Source: Deltaproteobacteria bacterium
GTDB taxonomy: Bacteria > Desulfobacterota > Desulfuromonadia > Desulfuromonadales > BM103
NCBI GenBank assembly: GCA_024279915.1
Contig: JAJRRB010000078.1
Location: 222,277 to 286,276, forward strand
Reading direction: 5' to 3'
Length of the DNA: 64,000 nucleotides
The notes under the pieces are model-generated. The model ran no database searches. It was not told where the DNA came from and worked only from the letters and a program-made list of their open reading frames with translations. The position numbers were made by a program, and so were the translations under genes. Positions 1 to 9,224 of this stretch are shown here, one piece after another (the first letter of the stretch is position 1; each line of letters begins with the position of its first letter).

Positions 1-901
1 CGAGGATGCGGCTTTTGAGTGGTTCTTCGCAGGTTGAAATAACATGGTGAAGTATGTCCCGTAGCTGCAGGCCCATACGGTACTCCCATAAATCTCCTTC
101 GAAATTACTGCAACACTCCTGGACGAAGTCATTCCAATCAAGGAGCAGGGCTCCAAAATCATCTTCGGCAAATTCTTCATAGCTCGGGTTCTGGCTGAGA
201 ATTTCTTCGATCAGTCTCTGTTCCTTGCGGGAGAAGAAAAAAGAAAGACTCTCTTCCACCGGGTACATACTGAGAGTGTCAACCAGCTCGCGGCAAAAGT
301 GTGCGTAATCCAGGTCTCGATCGCTGAAGTCTTGCCGGCAGCCCGGGAGATTCTCGCGTTCCAAACAGAGCAGCGACAGGTGGTCGTGGCCAAGTTCCGT
401 GTGTAGAAGCAGGTCCGGACAGTGTGGGATTCTGGTCTTGGCCAACTGGTTAGTGAGTCGCAGATGGTTGTCGGTGAAAAAAGTCAGAACTTTCTCTTCC
501 GAATAGAACATCTCCTGACTGGAGCGATTATTGGCCAGCCCAAAACCGACGAAGCCATCATGCACCAGCCGGTTCCAGTAAGGAGCAATAGTGTCCATGA
601 TTTCCGGGATCGGCATATAGGGCGAATAGTGAATCGTCGGTATTGGTGGTTCCTGATCGTTTGCGTTCGGTTCCGTGGTATAGAATTCGAGGATGAAGAA
701 CGCTTCTTCCGGCATACTGGTGGCAAATTCATTAAATGCCACACCCATGCGCGATGCGCCTGCCAGGACTGAAAAGTGGTAGGTGTCGCTGGAATTTTCC
801 AGCAGGGAAAAGTTGTAGCCTTCCCGCAGGTTCCGTGACCGGCGTCGGGCTTGAGGCCAGAACTGCAAGCCTACCGGGAAATCTGTAAGAATATCGGACA
901 A
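1..901 (-). CDS. Unknown protein, C-terminus cut by window edge
   Basis: The minus strand is open from a TTG at 901-899 to the window edge, giving about 300 residues without a stop. The TTG is preceded by GAGG about eight bases upstream, which is why I chose it; the next in-frame ATG lies some 50 codons later. The protein is acidic, begins MSDILTDFPVGLQFWPQARR and has many aromatic residues. It shows no signal peptide, membrane segment or cysteine motif. I do not recognise the family. Codon use looks like the neighbours, so a real gene is likely. It is transcribed away from the carboxylase operon, sharing the 430-bp intergenic region with it. Confidence 0.6.
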   Translation of the reverse strand, partial: MSDILTDFPVGLQFWPQARRRSRNLREGYNFSLLENSSDTYHFSVLAGASRMGVAFNEFATSMPEEAFFILEFYTTEPNANDQEPPIPTIHYSPYMPIPEIMDTIAPYWNRLVHDGFVGFGLANNRSSQEMFYSEEKVLTFFTDNHLRLTNQLAKTRIPHCPDLLLHTELGHDHLSLLCLERENLPGCRQDFSDRDLDYAHFCRELVDTLSMYPVEESLSFFFSRKEQRLIEEILSQNPSYEEFAEDDFGALLLDWNDFVQECCSNFEGDLWEYRMGLQLRDILHHVISTCEEPLKSRIL

Positions 902-1333
902 GGGTAACCTCGTGTTTGGGATTGTCCGCTTATGATGCGGCAATCCTCTTTGTGAAGTCAACAGTAAGTCGAGACGTAGATTTTTACCGGTGTAATAACA
1001 GCATGTTCACCAGTTGTCAGACACTTCACTACTCAGTGCATAAAGGAGTTATGAAAAGAAATAATGTCTCGCTAAACAGGTGTTTAATATAAGTAAATAT
1101 GTTTTATCTAAAATGAATTTACCATTGACATCCTAGAGCACTTGGGCTATATCCATGCGGTGGATAAAACCCTATTCTACTGTAACTATGTTATGTACGT
1201 TCTGCACTTCTGAATTAACTCACGTGTTTTAAGAACACTAAGTTTACTGAATATCAACCGGGTTTATTAAATATCAGCCAGCGAAGCGAATCAGTTGCTT
1301 GCTGAAAACTCCAGCCAATAGAGGAATTCAAAG
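902..1333 (+). promoter_or_regulatory. Control region of the acyl-CoA carboxylase operon
   Basis: A sigma-70-like promoter is visible: TTGACA at 1125-1130, 17-bp spacer, TATATC at 1148-1153. Upstream lies GTGTTTAATATAAGTAAAT (1080-1098) and just downstream TAAAACCCTATT (1165-1176). The same three parts, in the same order and almost the same spacing, occur before the XRE-cupin regulator at 6102-6196, so they are probably its operators (inference). Further down are a 15-bp inverted repeat (GTGTT-TTAAG-AACAC, 1224-1238) and two direct repeats 20 bp apart (GTTTACTGAATATCAACCG at 1242-1260, GTTTATTAAATATCAGCCA at 1262-1280), which could hold a second regulator. Confidence 0.6.
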
Positions 1334-3058
1334 ATGGCCAAAAAAGCGATTAAACCGTCACTGAAGAATCCATTCGATCCGCCAGAAAAAGTCGAATTCA
1401 CCATTCCCGGCGAAGTTGCGGGCGTGCGTGGTGGCTACGAGGATGTGATGCAGGAAGGTTACGACCTGATCCAGCGTCCAATCAAATCTGTGCCCGTCGG
1501 GCAGATTGAAAAGCAGCATTTCAAGAAAAGGATGACAGTTTGGGAACGGATCAAAGTTTTGACCCAGGCCAAACCGAACATCCTTTTCCAGAACTGGGGC
1601 AAGAACCTTGATGGTGCATCACTTGTTACAGGTATCCTTAATATCAACGGTCGTGATGTCGGTGTCTACGGTCACGATTTCACGGTACGCGCTGGCTCCA
1701 TTGACGCAACCAACGGCAACAAGTTGGCGCGTCTCTTCAAAATGTGCGGCGAAAAAGGTTTGCCACTGATCGGTATGAACGACTCTGCGGGCGCCTTTGT
1801 TCCGGCCGGAGTCGGTGGTCTTGATGGCTATGCTGAAGCATTCACTGCCTTGCGCAAAATCAGCGGTGTGGTGCCAACCGTCATGTGTATGTTCGGTTTC
1901 AACGCTGGCGGTGGTTCCTACCTGCCGCGTCAGGGCAGTTTCCTGATTCAGCCCAAAGATACCTTCTTTGGGCTGACTGGCCCCGGTGTTGTCAAATCGG
2001 TGCTTGGTGAGGATATCACTCCCGAAGATCTTGGTGGCCCCAAGGTTCATTGCGCATCGGGTGTTACCGATCTGACGGTGGCCGATGAGACCGCAGCGCT
2101 ACGTACTGCTGTGCGTCTGATCAGCTATCTGCCAGACAATAATTTCAGTATGGCGCCTTTCCAGGAGACCAGCGATCCGCTCGATCGTAAGACCTGGGAG
2201 ATCAATACTCTGTTGAAGAAAGCCTTCAACTCACCGACCGGTTTCAATACTCCCTTCGATGTTTCAATTATCATCCAGCAGATTTGCGATCACGGCGATT
2301 ACTTCGAATTACAGCCTGATCGTTCCCGCGAGGCGATCACTGCTCTCGGCCGCCTCGGTGGTAACGTGGTTGGCTTCGTTGCCAACAACAGCGCAGTCTC
2401 CTCTGGCCAGATTGACTGCGACTCGGCTGTTAAAATCGCTCGTTTTGTACGTTTCTGCAACATCTACAATATTCCATTGATTTTTATGGAAGACACTACC
2501 GGCTTCCTGCCGGGGCGTGATCAGGAAGCCCGCGGTATTGTGCAGGCTGGTCGTTCCATGCTCGATTCGATCATTGATGTGCGTACCCCCCGTATCCTTT
2601 TGATTTTGCGCAATGCCTATGGTGGAGCTTACGCGTCTTACAACAACTACCCGACTGGCGCCGACCTGGTGCTGGCTCTGCCAACCACACGTCTGGCCGT
2701 TATGGGACCCGCCGGCAAGGAGTTTGTCTACAAGGGCGAACTGCGCAAGATGCGCGGTGGCATCAAAACGATGGTTGCGACAGGAACCCAGGAACGCATC
2801 AAAGCCGGCATGGACGGAGTCGATGCCAAGAAAGACGCCGAAGCCGAAGCAGCCGAATGGCTCAAGACCCAGGAAGCTGAGCTCAACTTGCGTTACGAAA
2901 AAGAACTGATGAACCCGAAAGAGGGTCTGGCCCTTGGTTCCATCTCCTCACTGGTTATGCCGACCGATCTGCGTAAGGTCCTTGGCGAGAATATGAACTT
3001 CCTGCTGCGACACTATCAGCCGTCATCCTGGCATGATGTCCAGCGAGAGTTTCATTGA
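1334..3058 (+). CDS. Acyl-CoA (probably propionyl-CoA) carboxyltransferase subunit
   Basis: This 574-residue protein is a biotin-dependent carboxyltransferase of the PccB/MmdA class, moving CO2 between carboxybiotin and an acyl-CoA. Two crotonase-like halves are visible, about residues 60-300 and 320-560, with the glycine-rich oxyanion stretches [12 protein letters not shown] near 196 and [11 protein letters not shown] near 430. The start ATG follows GAGGAATTCAAAG. It lies 58 bp before a fused biotin carboxylase/carrier, so the two form one ATP-dependent carboxylase. The mutase, MeaB and epimerase genes nearby point to propionyl-CoA as substrate and (S)-methylmalonyl-CoA as product. Substrate is inferred from context; glutaconyl-CoA or methylmalonyl-CoA decarboxylase subunits have the same fold, but the ATP-grasp partner argues against a decarboxylase. 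Confidence 0.85.
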   Translation: MAKKAIKPSLKNPFDPPEKVEFTIPGEVAGVRGGYEDVMQEGYDLIQRPIKSVPVGQIEKQHFKKRMTVWERIKVLTQAKPNILFQNWGKNLDGASLVTGILNINGRDVGVYGHDFTVRAGSIDATNGNKLARLFKMCGEKGLPLIGMNDSAGAFVPAGVGGLDGYAEAFTALRKISGVVPTVMCMFGFNAGGGSYLPRQGSFLIQPKDTFFGLTGPGVVKSVLGEDITPEDLGGPKVHCASGVTDLTVADETAALRTAVRLISYLPDNNFSMAPFQETSDPLDRKTWEINTLLKKAFNSPTGFNTPFDVSIIIQQICDHGDYFELQPDRSREAITALGRLGGNVVGFVANNSAVSSGQIDCDSAVKIARFVRFCNIYNIPLIFMEDTTGFLPGRDQEARGIVQAGRSMLDSIIDVRTPRILLILRNAYGGAYASYNNYPTGADLVLALPTTRLAVMGPAGKEFVYKGELRKMRGGIKTMVATGTQERIKAGMDGVDAKKDAEAEAAEWLKTQEAELNLRYEKELMNPKEGLALGSISSLVMPTDLRKVLGENMNFLLRHYQPSSWHDVQREFH

Positions 3059-3116
3059 TAACCAGGGATTTTACAGCATCTTAAGCGAATCAAAATTTCG
3101 ATTTGGAGATAAAGCA

Positions 3117-5990
3117 ATGGCACAGACTAATTACTATACAAATAATCCACTGATCCACAGCGATCGCCGCTTGAGCCAGTCCGATTCAGAGTGGGTTCGT
3201 TCCTTCTCTTGTGAAGATCTCAAGCCGCTGATCGTTTGCCGTGGTCCAATTCGCCTTGAAGCGATGACTGTCTACGAAGAGATGGGCATGGACCATTACG
3301 GAATTCTGCTCTCTGAGAAGGATTCGATTGTTTACCCCAACGCCCTGTCGCCGGAACTGCGCATGCTGACCGACAACAGTCGTGTGCACCGGGTACCTGA
3401 TTACACCGGAGCCTCCAAGGAAGAGCGTCTTGAGCGGATCGGCCAGATTATCCAGATCGCCAAGGATAATGGTTACGATGCAATCTTTGCCGGCTATGGC
3501 TTTATGGCGGAAGACGACGAGTTCGTCGCTGCGATTGGAAATGCCGGGTTGAACTTCATCGGCCCCTGCGCAGCTACCCAGCGCGGTGCCGGTAAAAAGG
3601 ACGAAGCGAAGCGAACTGCTCTGAGCGTGGATGTCTCGGTTACCCCGGGGATTGATAATGTTACCGCTCGCACCCTGATCACCAAGCACCCCAGTAGCAA
3701 AGCGTTGCTGGCAGTAGTCAAGGCTGAAGGGCTCAAGTGCGACAAGAAAATTCTCAACGATAAAAATCTGGCGATAGCGAATTTGGCCGATCATATCCTG
3801 ATGGCGTCTTATGCAAAAGGTATTGACCTGTTCTCCATCGAGGAGCTCTGTGCCCAGGTTGAAAAAGAATGTGTGGGGATGTTCAAGAGTTATCCCGGTG
3901 CCAGAATTCGCCTTAAAGTGATCGGTGGCGGTGGTGGTAAGGGCCAACGGATTCTTGGAGGGTCACTACTGACCAAAAAGAACGTCTCCGATGCCGACAT
4001 CAAGAAGGCTGCAACTGTCGCACCGGAACTGGTTCGTGAAGTCCTGCTTGAAGTTAAGGCCAACGGTGTTGGTGACAACAAGAACGTGCTGGTCGAACTT
4101 AATATCGAGCAGACCCGTCACAATGAGATCCAGTTGCTTGGTAACGGCGAGTGGACTATTGCTCTCGGTGGTCGTGACTGTTCCCTGCAGATGCATGAGC
4201 AGAAATTGCTTGAAATTTCAGTCACCCAGGAAGCCTTGACCGAGGAGATCGAAAAGGCCAAAAAAGCTGGCCAGAAAGCTCAGGCAACAGCGCTGGAGAG
4301 TGATCTGACGGTCCTTAAGAAGATGGAAGAGGAGTCGGAGCGGTTCGGTATTGCCGTCGGACTCGATTCAGCATCAACATTCGAGTGCATTGTCGATGGT
4401 GCCCGCCACTACTTCATGGAAGTTAACACCCGTATCCAGGTCGAACACCGGGTAACGGAACTGGTTTACAACCTCAAGTTCACCAATCCGAAGAACAAGA
4501 AAGAGTTCTTTATTGTCGAATCGTTGGTCGAAGCGATGGCTCTTCTGGCCCGGCACAAGAAGCGTCTGCCGCGTCCGGAACGTCAACAGCGTTTTGGCGC
4601 CGCTGCCGAAGCTCGTCTCAATGCGACTGATTGTTCACTCTCGCCGAGTGCTGGCGGCGTAATTCGCTACTGGTCGAAGCCGATCGATGGCGAAATTCGT
4701 GATGACCAGGGCATCTGCATGGTCAATCCGGACACTGAGCAATTTATGCGTTATACGGTGGCCGGTGCTTACGATTCCAATATCGCCTTATTGCTAACCA
4801 AGGGTGACAATCGCCTTGCCAGCTATCAGCATCTTTCCAAAGTTCTGAGCAGTACTGTGCTGCGTGGTACCGATTTGGCAACCAACCTCGAATTCCACTA
4901 CGGTCTGGTCAATTGGTTCCTCGGGCAGAACGTTATGGCCAAACCGACCACCCGCTTCGTGGTTCCTTATCTGACCTTGGTCGGCAAGCTCAAGGAAGAG
5001 GCCAGCAAGCTGGATGTGGTCTTTGCTTTCATAGCGATGAAGAAGCATTATGGCAAACTCTACAGCGATGATTCTGAGATCAAGAAAGCGATCTCTGAAA
5101 CCCTTGATCGCAAAGGCACGCTCCTGACCCGGCCAATGGAAAAGTTGCTGGAAGATCCGCATATGCTTTCGGGTTGGTTGAGTATCAATCGCAAAAATTT
5201 CAAGTATAAAGGCGGCAAACTGGTCTGGCTGCGGAATCCTCTGGTTATTCTTGAAGAAACCTATGAATACCTCAATATGACCTGGCGCAAGGAAGCTCCG
5301 GCAGCCGAAGTGATCTGGACTCACGACCGCGACCTGTTGCAGAATGCTCTGGCTTTCTATGCCGAGTTACGGGAGAAGTTCAACCTGGAGAAAGAAGAGT
5401 TCGCCAAGCTTAACGACATCCTCAGCAAGGATAAGCCGCAAGGCGGCTTTGATGCTGAAATCTGGGCGGACATCCAGGCGTCTCATCTTGGTTATGAAGT
5501 TGGTAATGAGCTTTTCGGTATGCTCTTCATGATCGCTGAAAAGACCGACTTCTATGACTTTAAGGTGGAGGATGATCTAGAGGTAACGATCCCTGATTAT
5601 CTCAATGATCCCGATCTGCAGGCGGCTATGAAGAAGATTCTGGTACCGCCCCCAGCAACCAAGGCTGATGAAATTGTCACTCCAGGGGGTGGCATGTACT
5701 ATGCGCAGGAAGCTCCCGGTATGCCGTTATTTGCGACCGAAGGCATGCATTTCGAAAAGGGCCAGCCGCTCTTTATTCTCGAAGTTATGAAAATGTTCAA
5801 CAAGGTTCCGGCGCCTTTCGCTGGAACCATTGACACGATTATCATTGAAGGTGGCGATGGCGTCATTGTCCAGAAGGGACAGCCGATCTTCAAGGTTACC
5901 CCTGATGAGAAATTTGTTGAAATTGATCCAAAAGAGGTTGAGCGTGAAAAGCGGGCGACAACGACAGAGTATCTGGAAGCTGTTCTCTGA
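3117..5990 (+). CDS. Fused biotin carboxylase / biotin carboxyl carrier subunit
   Basis: The 957-residue protein carboxylates its own biotin with ATP and bicarbonate. It carries a biotin carboxylase N-domain (about 30-160), an ATP-grasp region with a glycine-rich loop (GGGGGKGQR, near 270) and EVNTRIQVEH near 440, a biotin carboxylase C-domain, a long linker, and a C-terminal biotinyl domain with EVMKMF, so Lys892 is the likely biotin site. An in-frame ATG 84 bp upstream exists, but the ATG at 3117 has GGAGAT at proper distance and avoids overlap with the carboxyltransferase. The protein is far longer than AccC (about 450) or a usual PccA (about 670). The extra length lies within the ATP-grasp lid and between the two catalytic parts. 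A terminator follows. Confidence 0.88.
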   Translation: MAQTNYYTNNPLIHSDRRLSQSDSEWVRSFSCEDLKPLIVCRGPIRLEAMTVYEEMGMDHYGILLSEKDSIVYPNALSPELRMLTDNSRVHRVPDYTGASKEERLERIGQIIQIAKDNGYDAIFAGYGFMAEDDEFVAAIGNAGLNFIGPCAATQRGAGKKDEAKRTALSVDVSVTPGIDNVTARTLITKHPSSKALLAVVKAEGLKCDKKILNDKNLAIANLADHILMASYAKGIDLFSIEELCAQVEKECVGMFKSYPGARIRLKVIGGGGGKGQRILGGSLLTKKNVSDADIKKAATVAPELVREVLLEVKANGVGDNKNVLVELNIEQTRHNEIQLLGNGEWTIALGGRDCSLQMHEQKLLEISVTQEALTEEIEKAKKAGQKAQATALESDLTVLKKMEEESERFGIAVGLDSASTFECIVDGARHYFMEVNTRIQVEHRVTELVYNLKFTNPKNKKEFFIVESLVEAMALLARHKKRLPRPERQQRFGAAAEARLNATDCSLSPSAGGVIRYWSKPIDGEIRDDQGICMVNPDTEQFMRYTVAGAYDSNIALLLTKGDNRLASYQHLSKVLSSTVLRGTDLATNLEFHYGLVNWFLGQNVMAKPTTRFVVPYLTLVGKLKEEASKLDVVFAFIAMKKHYGKLYSDDSEIKKAISETLDRKGTLLTRPMEKLLEDPHMLSGWLSINRKNFKYKGGKLVWLRNPLVILEETYEYLNMTWRKEAPAAEVIWTHDRDLLQNALAFYAELREKFNLEKEEFAKLNDILSKDKPQGGFDAEIWADIQASHLGYEVGNELFGMLFMIAEKTDFYDFKVEDDLEVTIPDYLNDPDLQAAMKKILVPPPATKADEIVTPGGGMYYAQEAPGMPLFATEGMHFEKGQPLFILEVMKMFNKVPAPFAGTIDTIIIEGGDGVIVQKGQPIFKVTPDEKFVEIDPKEVEREKRATTTEYLEAVL

Positions 5991-6032
5991 TCCCGGTTTT
6001 CGGTAGAGAAACAATAAAGAACGTAAAGTGCA

Positions 6033-6072
6033 GCGCCCCAACCTGAAGACAGGTGGGGCGTTGTTCTTTTTT
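6033..6072 (+). terminator. Rho-independent terminator of carboxylase operon
   Basis: A GC-rich stem (CGCCCC..ACCTG against CAGGT..GGGGCG, one bulge, AAGA loop) is followed by TTGTTCTTTTTT. It lies 43 bp after the stop of the biotin carboxylase gene. Confidence 0.85.
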
Positions 6073-6101
6073 GCCAGCCCACAATAAAACGTCCTACTTG
6101 A

Positions 6102-6196
6102 GTGTTTAATATAGGTAAATTATTTTTATCGTCAATAAAATTTGTTGACATTTGTGCCTTGTATTGGTTATATCCTACAGGTTCTAAAACCCTATT
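6102..6196 (+). promoter_or_regulatory. Promoter and paired boxes of the XRE-cupin regulator
   Basis: GTGTTTAATATAGGTAAAT (6102-6120), TTGACA (6145-6150), a 17-bp spacer, TTATAT (6168-6173) and TAAAACCCTATT (6185-6196) repeat the layout found at 1080-1176 upstream of the carboxylase operon. The two boxes match at 18 of 19 and 12 of 12 positions, while the DNA between them differs. This suggests an autoregulated gene and a co-regulated carboxylase operon. Confidence 0.6.
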
Positions 6197-6220
6197 TTAT
6201 TTTCGCTGGGAAGGTTTGTT

Positions 6221-6781
6221 GTGGAATACAATATTGGCTCAAAAATCAAGGAACTACGTAAAGCGCGTAAGCTGACTTTGCAAGCTGTGGCACGTGAAAC
6301 AGGTTTCTCTCCTGCATTGATCTCCCAGATTGAAAACAATAATGTTTCACCGCCGATAGCGACCCTTTCTAAAATAGCCCGTTTTTTTGATGTCAAGATC
6401 GGTATGTTTTTTGAGGAAGAGGAAATTGATTGTAAGTACGAGGTGGTCAGAAAATCTGATCGTCGGGAAGTCAGCCGGGTGATCTCGGTGGCCGGTACTG
6501 GTCATGGCTACACTTATGAAGCGCTCTCGTTCCGCAAGCGTAACAAAAAGATGGAGCCGTTTGTGGTGACGGTTGCCAGTCGTCCCGAAGAAGAAACTCT
6601 CTACAATCATGACGGTGAAGAGTTCCTGCTGATCCTTAAAGGCAAGGCAGAGGTCATCCTTGAAGATGAGCGTATTATCCTGGAGGAAGGGGATGCCGTT
6701 TATTTTGATGCGACTCTCAGGCACCGTCTGCTTGCTTGTGATGAAGGTGAAGTCCAAGTACTGGCGATTGTGACACGTTAG
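6221..6781 (+). CDS. XRE-family regulator with cupin sensor domain
   Basis: The 186-residue protein has an N-terminal lambda-repressor-type helix-turn-helix (about 6-60; LQAVARETGFSPALISQIEN is the recognition region) and a C-terminal cupin barrel (about 110-183; HDGEEFLLILKGKAEVILE). Such proteins are cytoplasmic repressors or activators whose cupin binds a small metabolite. The start is GTG, preceded by GGGAAGG. It sits between the carboxylase and mutase genes, and its promoter shares boxes with the carboxylase operon. It is therefore the likely local regulator of propionyl-CoA metabolism, perhaps sensing an acyl-CoA or organic acid (inference). Confidence 0.85.
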   Translation: MEYNIGSKIKELRKARKLTLQAVARETGFSPALISQIENNNVSPPIATLSKIARFFDVKIGMFFEEEEIDCKYEVVRKSDRREVSRVISVAGTGHGYTYEALSFRKRNKKMEPFVVTVASRPEEETLYNHDGEEFLLILKGKAEVILEDERIILEEGDAVYFDATLRHRLLACDEGEVQVLAIVTR

Positions 6782-6793
6782 AAGAGCACCGGA

Positions 6794-6857
6794 GGCTGAG
6801 AATTGGGATTGGAGACTGGTAAGATCAACAACCAGGCTCTGGCCCCAATTCCCAGCC
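6794..6857 (+). other. Long stem-loop between regulator and mutase genes
   Basis: GGCTGAGAATTGGG (6794-6807) pairs with CCCAATTCCCAGCC (6844-6857) with one mismatch. An inner CTGGT/ACCAG pair lies in the loop. No clear T-tract follows. It may limit readthrough from the regulator into the mutase gene or stabilise the mutase 5' end. Confidence 0.4.
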
Positions 6858-6885
6858 CTCATATTTTAATAAAGGATTGATAGAA

Positions 6886-9027
6886 ATGAGCTGTTTCGAA
6901 AAGAAAAATTTGGCCGACTGGGAAGCCCAGGCAAAAAAAGAGAAGAAGACTGACGACCTCTCCAACTTTAAATGGGAGACTGCGGAAGGGATTGATGTCA
7001 AGCCGCTCTACACCGCGGCAGACCTCGAAAATCTGGAAACGGTTGATTCTTTACCTGGTATGGCTCCCTTTACGCGTGGACCGATGGCGACCATGTACGC
7101 CGGTCGCCCCTGGACCGTCCGCCAGTATGCCGGTTTTTCAACTGCGGAAGAGTCGAACGCTTTCTACAAACGTAATCTTGCCGCTGGTCAGCAGGGATTG
7201 TCGGTCGCCTTCGATCTGGCGACCCATCGTGGTTACGATTCAGATCATCCTCGCGTGGTTGGCGATGTCGGTAAAGCTGGCGTGGCGATCGACTCGGTTG
7301 AGGATATGAAGATCCTCTTTGGCGACATCCCGCTTGACAAGGTTTCAGTGTCGATGACTATGAACGGCGCGGTTCTGCCAATTTTGGCCAGCTACATAGT
7401 CGCCGCTGAAGAGCAGGGCGTTTCCCCGGAGCAGTTGGCCGGTACTATTCAGAACGATATCCTCAAAGAGTTCATGGTCCGCAATACTTACATATATCCT
7501 CCGGCACCGTCGATGCGGATCATTGCCGATATTATTGAGTACACCAGCAACCACATGCCGCGCTTCAATTCCATTTCAATCTCCGGCTATCATATCCAGG
7601 AGGCTGGAGCCAACAACGCCCTGGAGCTGGCATTCACTCTGGCCGATGGCCTTGAATATGTGAAGACCGCAATCGACAAGGGACTTGATGTCGATGTCTT
7701 TGCACCGCGACTCTCCTTCTTCTTTGGCATCGGCATGAACTTTTTCATGGAGGCATCCAAGCTGCGTGCGGCTCGCTACCTCTGGTCGCATCTGATGAAG
7801 CGCTTCGAGCCGAAAAACCCGAAGTCGCTGATGCTGCGTACCCATTGCCAGACCTCCGGATGGAGCCTTACTGAGCAGGATCCTTATAACAATGTCGTGC
7901 GAACGACTCTCGAAGCTCTGGCTGCCGTGCTGGGTGGCACACAGTCGTTGCACACTAACGCGCTCGATGAAGCAATCGCTCTACCGACCGATCATTCTGC
8001 AAGGATTGCTCGTAATACCCAGTTGATCATCCAGGAAGAATCTGGCGTTACCAATGTCGTTGATCCTCTGGCTGGCTCATATTATGTTGAAAGTCTGACC
8101 GCCTCGCTGATTGCAGAAGCTCAGAAGATCCTTGATGAAATCGAAGGCCTTGGCGGTATGACCAAGGCGATTGAGTCTGGCATGCCAAAGTTGCGTATCG
8201 AGGAATCAGCCGCCAAAAAGCAGGCTTCCATCGATAGCGGCCGCGATGTCATCGTCGGCGTCAACAACTATCAACTCGCTGAAGAAGCTCAAATTGAAGT
8301 GCTTGCTATCGATAACACCGTCGTACGCAAATCACAAATTGCTCGTCTCGAAAAGATGCGCGCTGACCGTGACGAAGATGCCTGCCAGAAGGCGCTTGCC
8401 GCAATTACTGCCGCATGCGAAAATAACTCAGGGAACCTCCTCGGTCTCACTGTTGATGCTGCCCGCCTACGAGCTAGCGTTGGAGAGATCTCCGATGCAA
8501 TGGAGAAGGTGTTTGGCCGCCACAAAGCGGAGATCAGATTGGTTTCAGGAGCCTACGGAGCTGTGGTGAGTAACGACGACAATTTTTCTGCCCTGCAAAA
8601 GCGGATCGACGCATTTTCTGAGAAAGAAGGTCGTCGTCCACGCATCCTGATTGCCAAGATGGGACAGGACGGCCATGATCGTGGTGCTAAGGTGGTGGCA
8701 ACGGCCTATGCTGATGCTGGCTTTGATGTTGATGTCGGACCGCTCTTCCAGACTCCTGAAGAAGCTGCAAAGATGGCAGTGGAAAACGATGTCCACGTGG
8801 TCGGTGTCTCAAGCCTGGCCGCCGGACACAAAACTCTCGTACCACAGCTTGCCGCTGAGTTAAAGAAACTCGGCGCTGAGGATATCGTCATTGTTTGCGG
8901 CGGTGTCATCCCACGCCAGGATTATGACGAGCTGTTTGCAGCTGGCGCCGCCAGGATCTTCGGGCCAGGTACGCCGATTGTTACCTCGGCTACCCAGACG
9001 CTGGACGCAATCGAAGAGAAGAAGTAA
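6886..9027 (+). CDS. scpA: Methylmalonyl-CoA mutase, catalytic large subunit type
   Basis: This B12-dependent enzyme interconverts (R)-methylmalonyl-CoA and succinyl-CoA in the cytoplasm. The 713 residues comprise an N-terminal TIM-barrel (about 40-560; [20 protein letters not shown] near 70, [18 protein letters not shown] near 320) and a C-terminal cobalamin domain with the DxHxxG motif [10 protein letters not shown], placing the lower cobalt ligand at His597. The ATG at 6886 has AAAGGA nine bases upstream and is preferred over a TTG at 6877. Length and the single gene suggest a homodimeric mutase, not the two-subunit MutA/MutB form. It is followed by a terminator, a repeat and the MeaB chaperone gene. 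Confidence 0.95.
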   Translation: MSCFEKKNLADWEAQAKKEKKTDDLSNFKWETAEGIDVKPLYTAADLENLETVDSLPGMAPFTRGPMATMYAGRPWTVRQYAGFSTAEESNAFYKRNLAAGQQGLSVAFDLATHRGYDSDHPRVVGDVGKAGVAIDSVEDMKILFGDIPLDKVSVSMTMNGAVLPILASYIVAAEEQGVSPEQLAGTIQNDILKEFMVRNTYIYPPAPSMRIIADIIEYTSNHMPRFNSISISGYHIQEAGANNALELAFTLADGLEYVKTAIDKGLDVDVFAPRLSFFFGIGMNFFMEASKLRAARYLWSHLMKRFEPKNPKSLMLRTHCQTSGWSLTEQDPYNNVVRTTLEALAAVLGGTQSLHTNALDEAIALPTDHSARIARNTQLIIQEESGVTNVVDPLAGSYYVESLTASLIAEAQKILDEIEGLGGMTKAIESGMPKLRIEESAAKKQASIDSGRDVIVGVNNYQLAEEAQIEVLAIDNTVVRKSQIARLEKMRADRDEDACQKALAAITAACENNSGNLLGLTVDAARLRASVGEISDAMEKVFGRHKAEIRLVSGAYGAVVSNDDNFSALQKRIDAFSEKEGRRPRILIAKMGQDGHDRGAKVVATAYADAGFDVDVGPLFQTPEEAAKMAVENDVHVVGVSSLAAGHKTLVPQLAAELKKLGAEDIVIVCGGVIPRQDYDELFAAGAARIFGPGTPIVTSATQTLDAIEEKK

Positions 9028-9048
9028 TTTTCTAACATTAGACATTGA

Positions 9049-9080
9049 GAGGGTAGGCGTGAGCCTGCCCTCTTTTTTTT
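9049..9080 (+). terminator. Terminator after methylmalonyl-CoA mutase
   Basis: GAGGGTAGGC, a GTGA loop and GCCTGCCCTC (one wobble pair) are followed by eight Ts. Confidence 0.85.
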
Positions 9081-9203
9081 AACGCAAAGACGCAAAGGCG
9101 CAAAGAAAGCAATGTTTTCCTTTTGGGAATTAAATAGTATTATCCCTTATAGGGTTTGCTTTGCGACTTCGCGTCTTGAGTGAGCGAAGCGAGAGGGCGT
9201 TAA
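9078..9203. repeat. Gene-less ACGCAAAG inverted-repeat element
   Basis: TTTAACGCAAAGACGCAAAG on the left faces an inverted, diverged copy on the right (core AAGACGCGAAGTCGCAAAGC on the complement, ending GCGTTAAA). The right copy is interrupted by about 18 bp rich in GAGCGAAGCGAG. The 126-bp unit has the same ends as the GxxExxY-bearing unit at 10228-10736 and may be an empty derivative. Confidence 0.55.
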
Positions 9204-9224
9204 ATTGATTTTTCAGGTTTTAAC

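Noticed and set aside
422..772. 116-codon plus-strand frame within the first kilobase
   Set aside because: It lies opposite the long minus-strand coding frame (1-901), has no ribosome site and an unnatural composition.
3186..3947. 253-codon minus-strand frame opposite the biotin carboxylase gene
   Set aside because: Antisense shadow of a clearly homologous gene; no motifs of its own.
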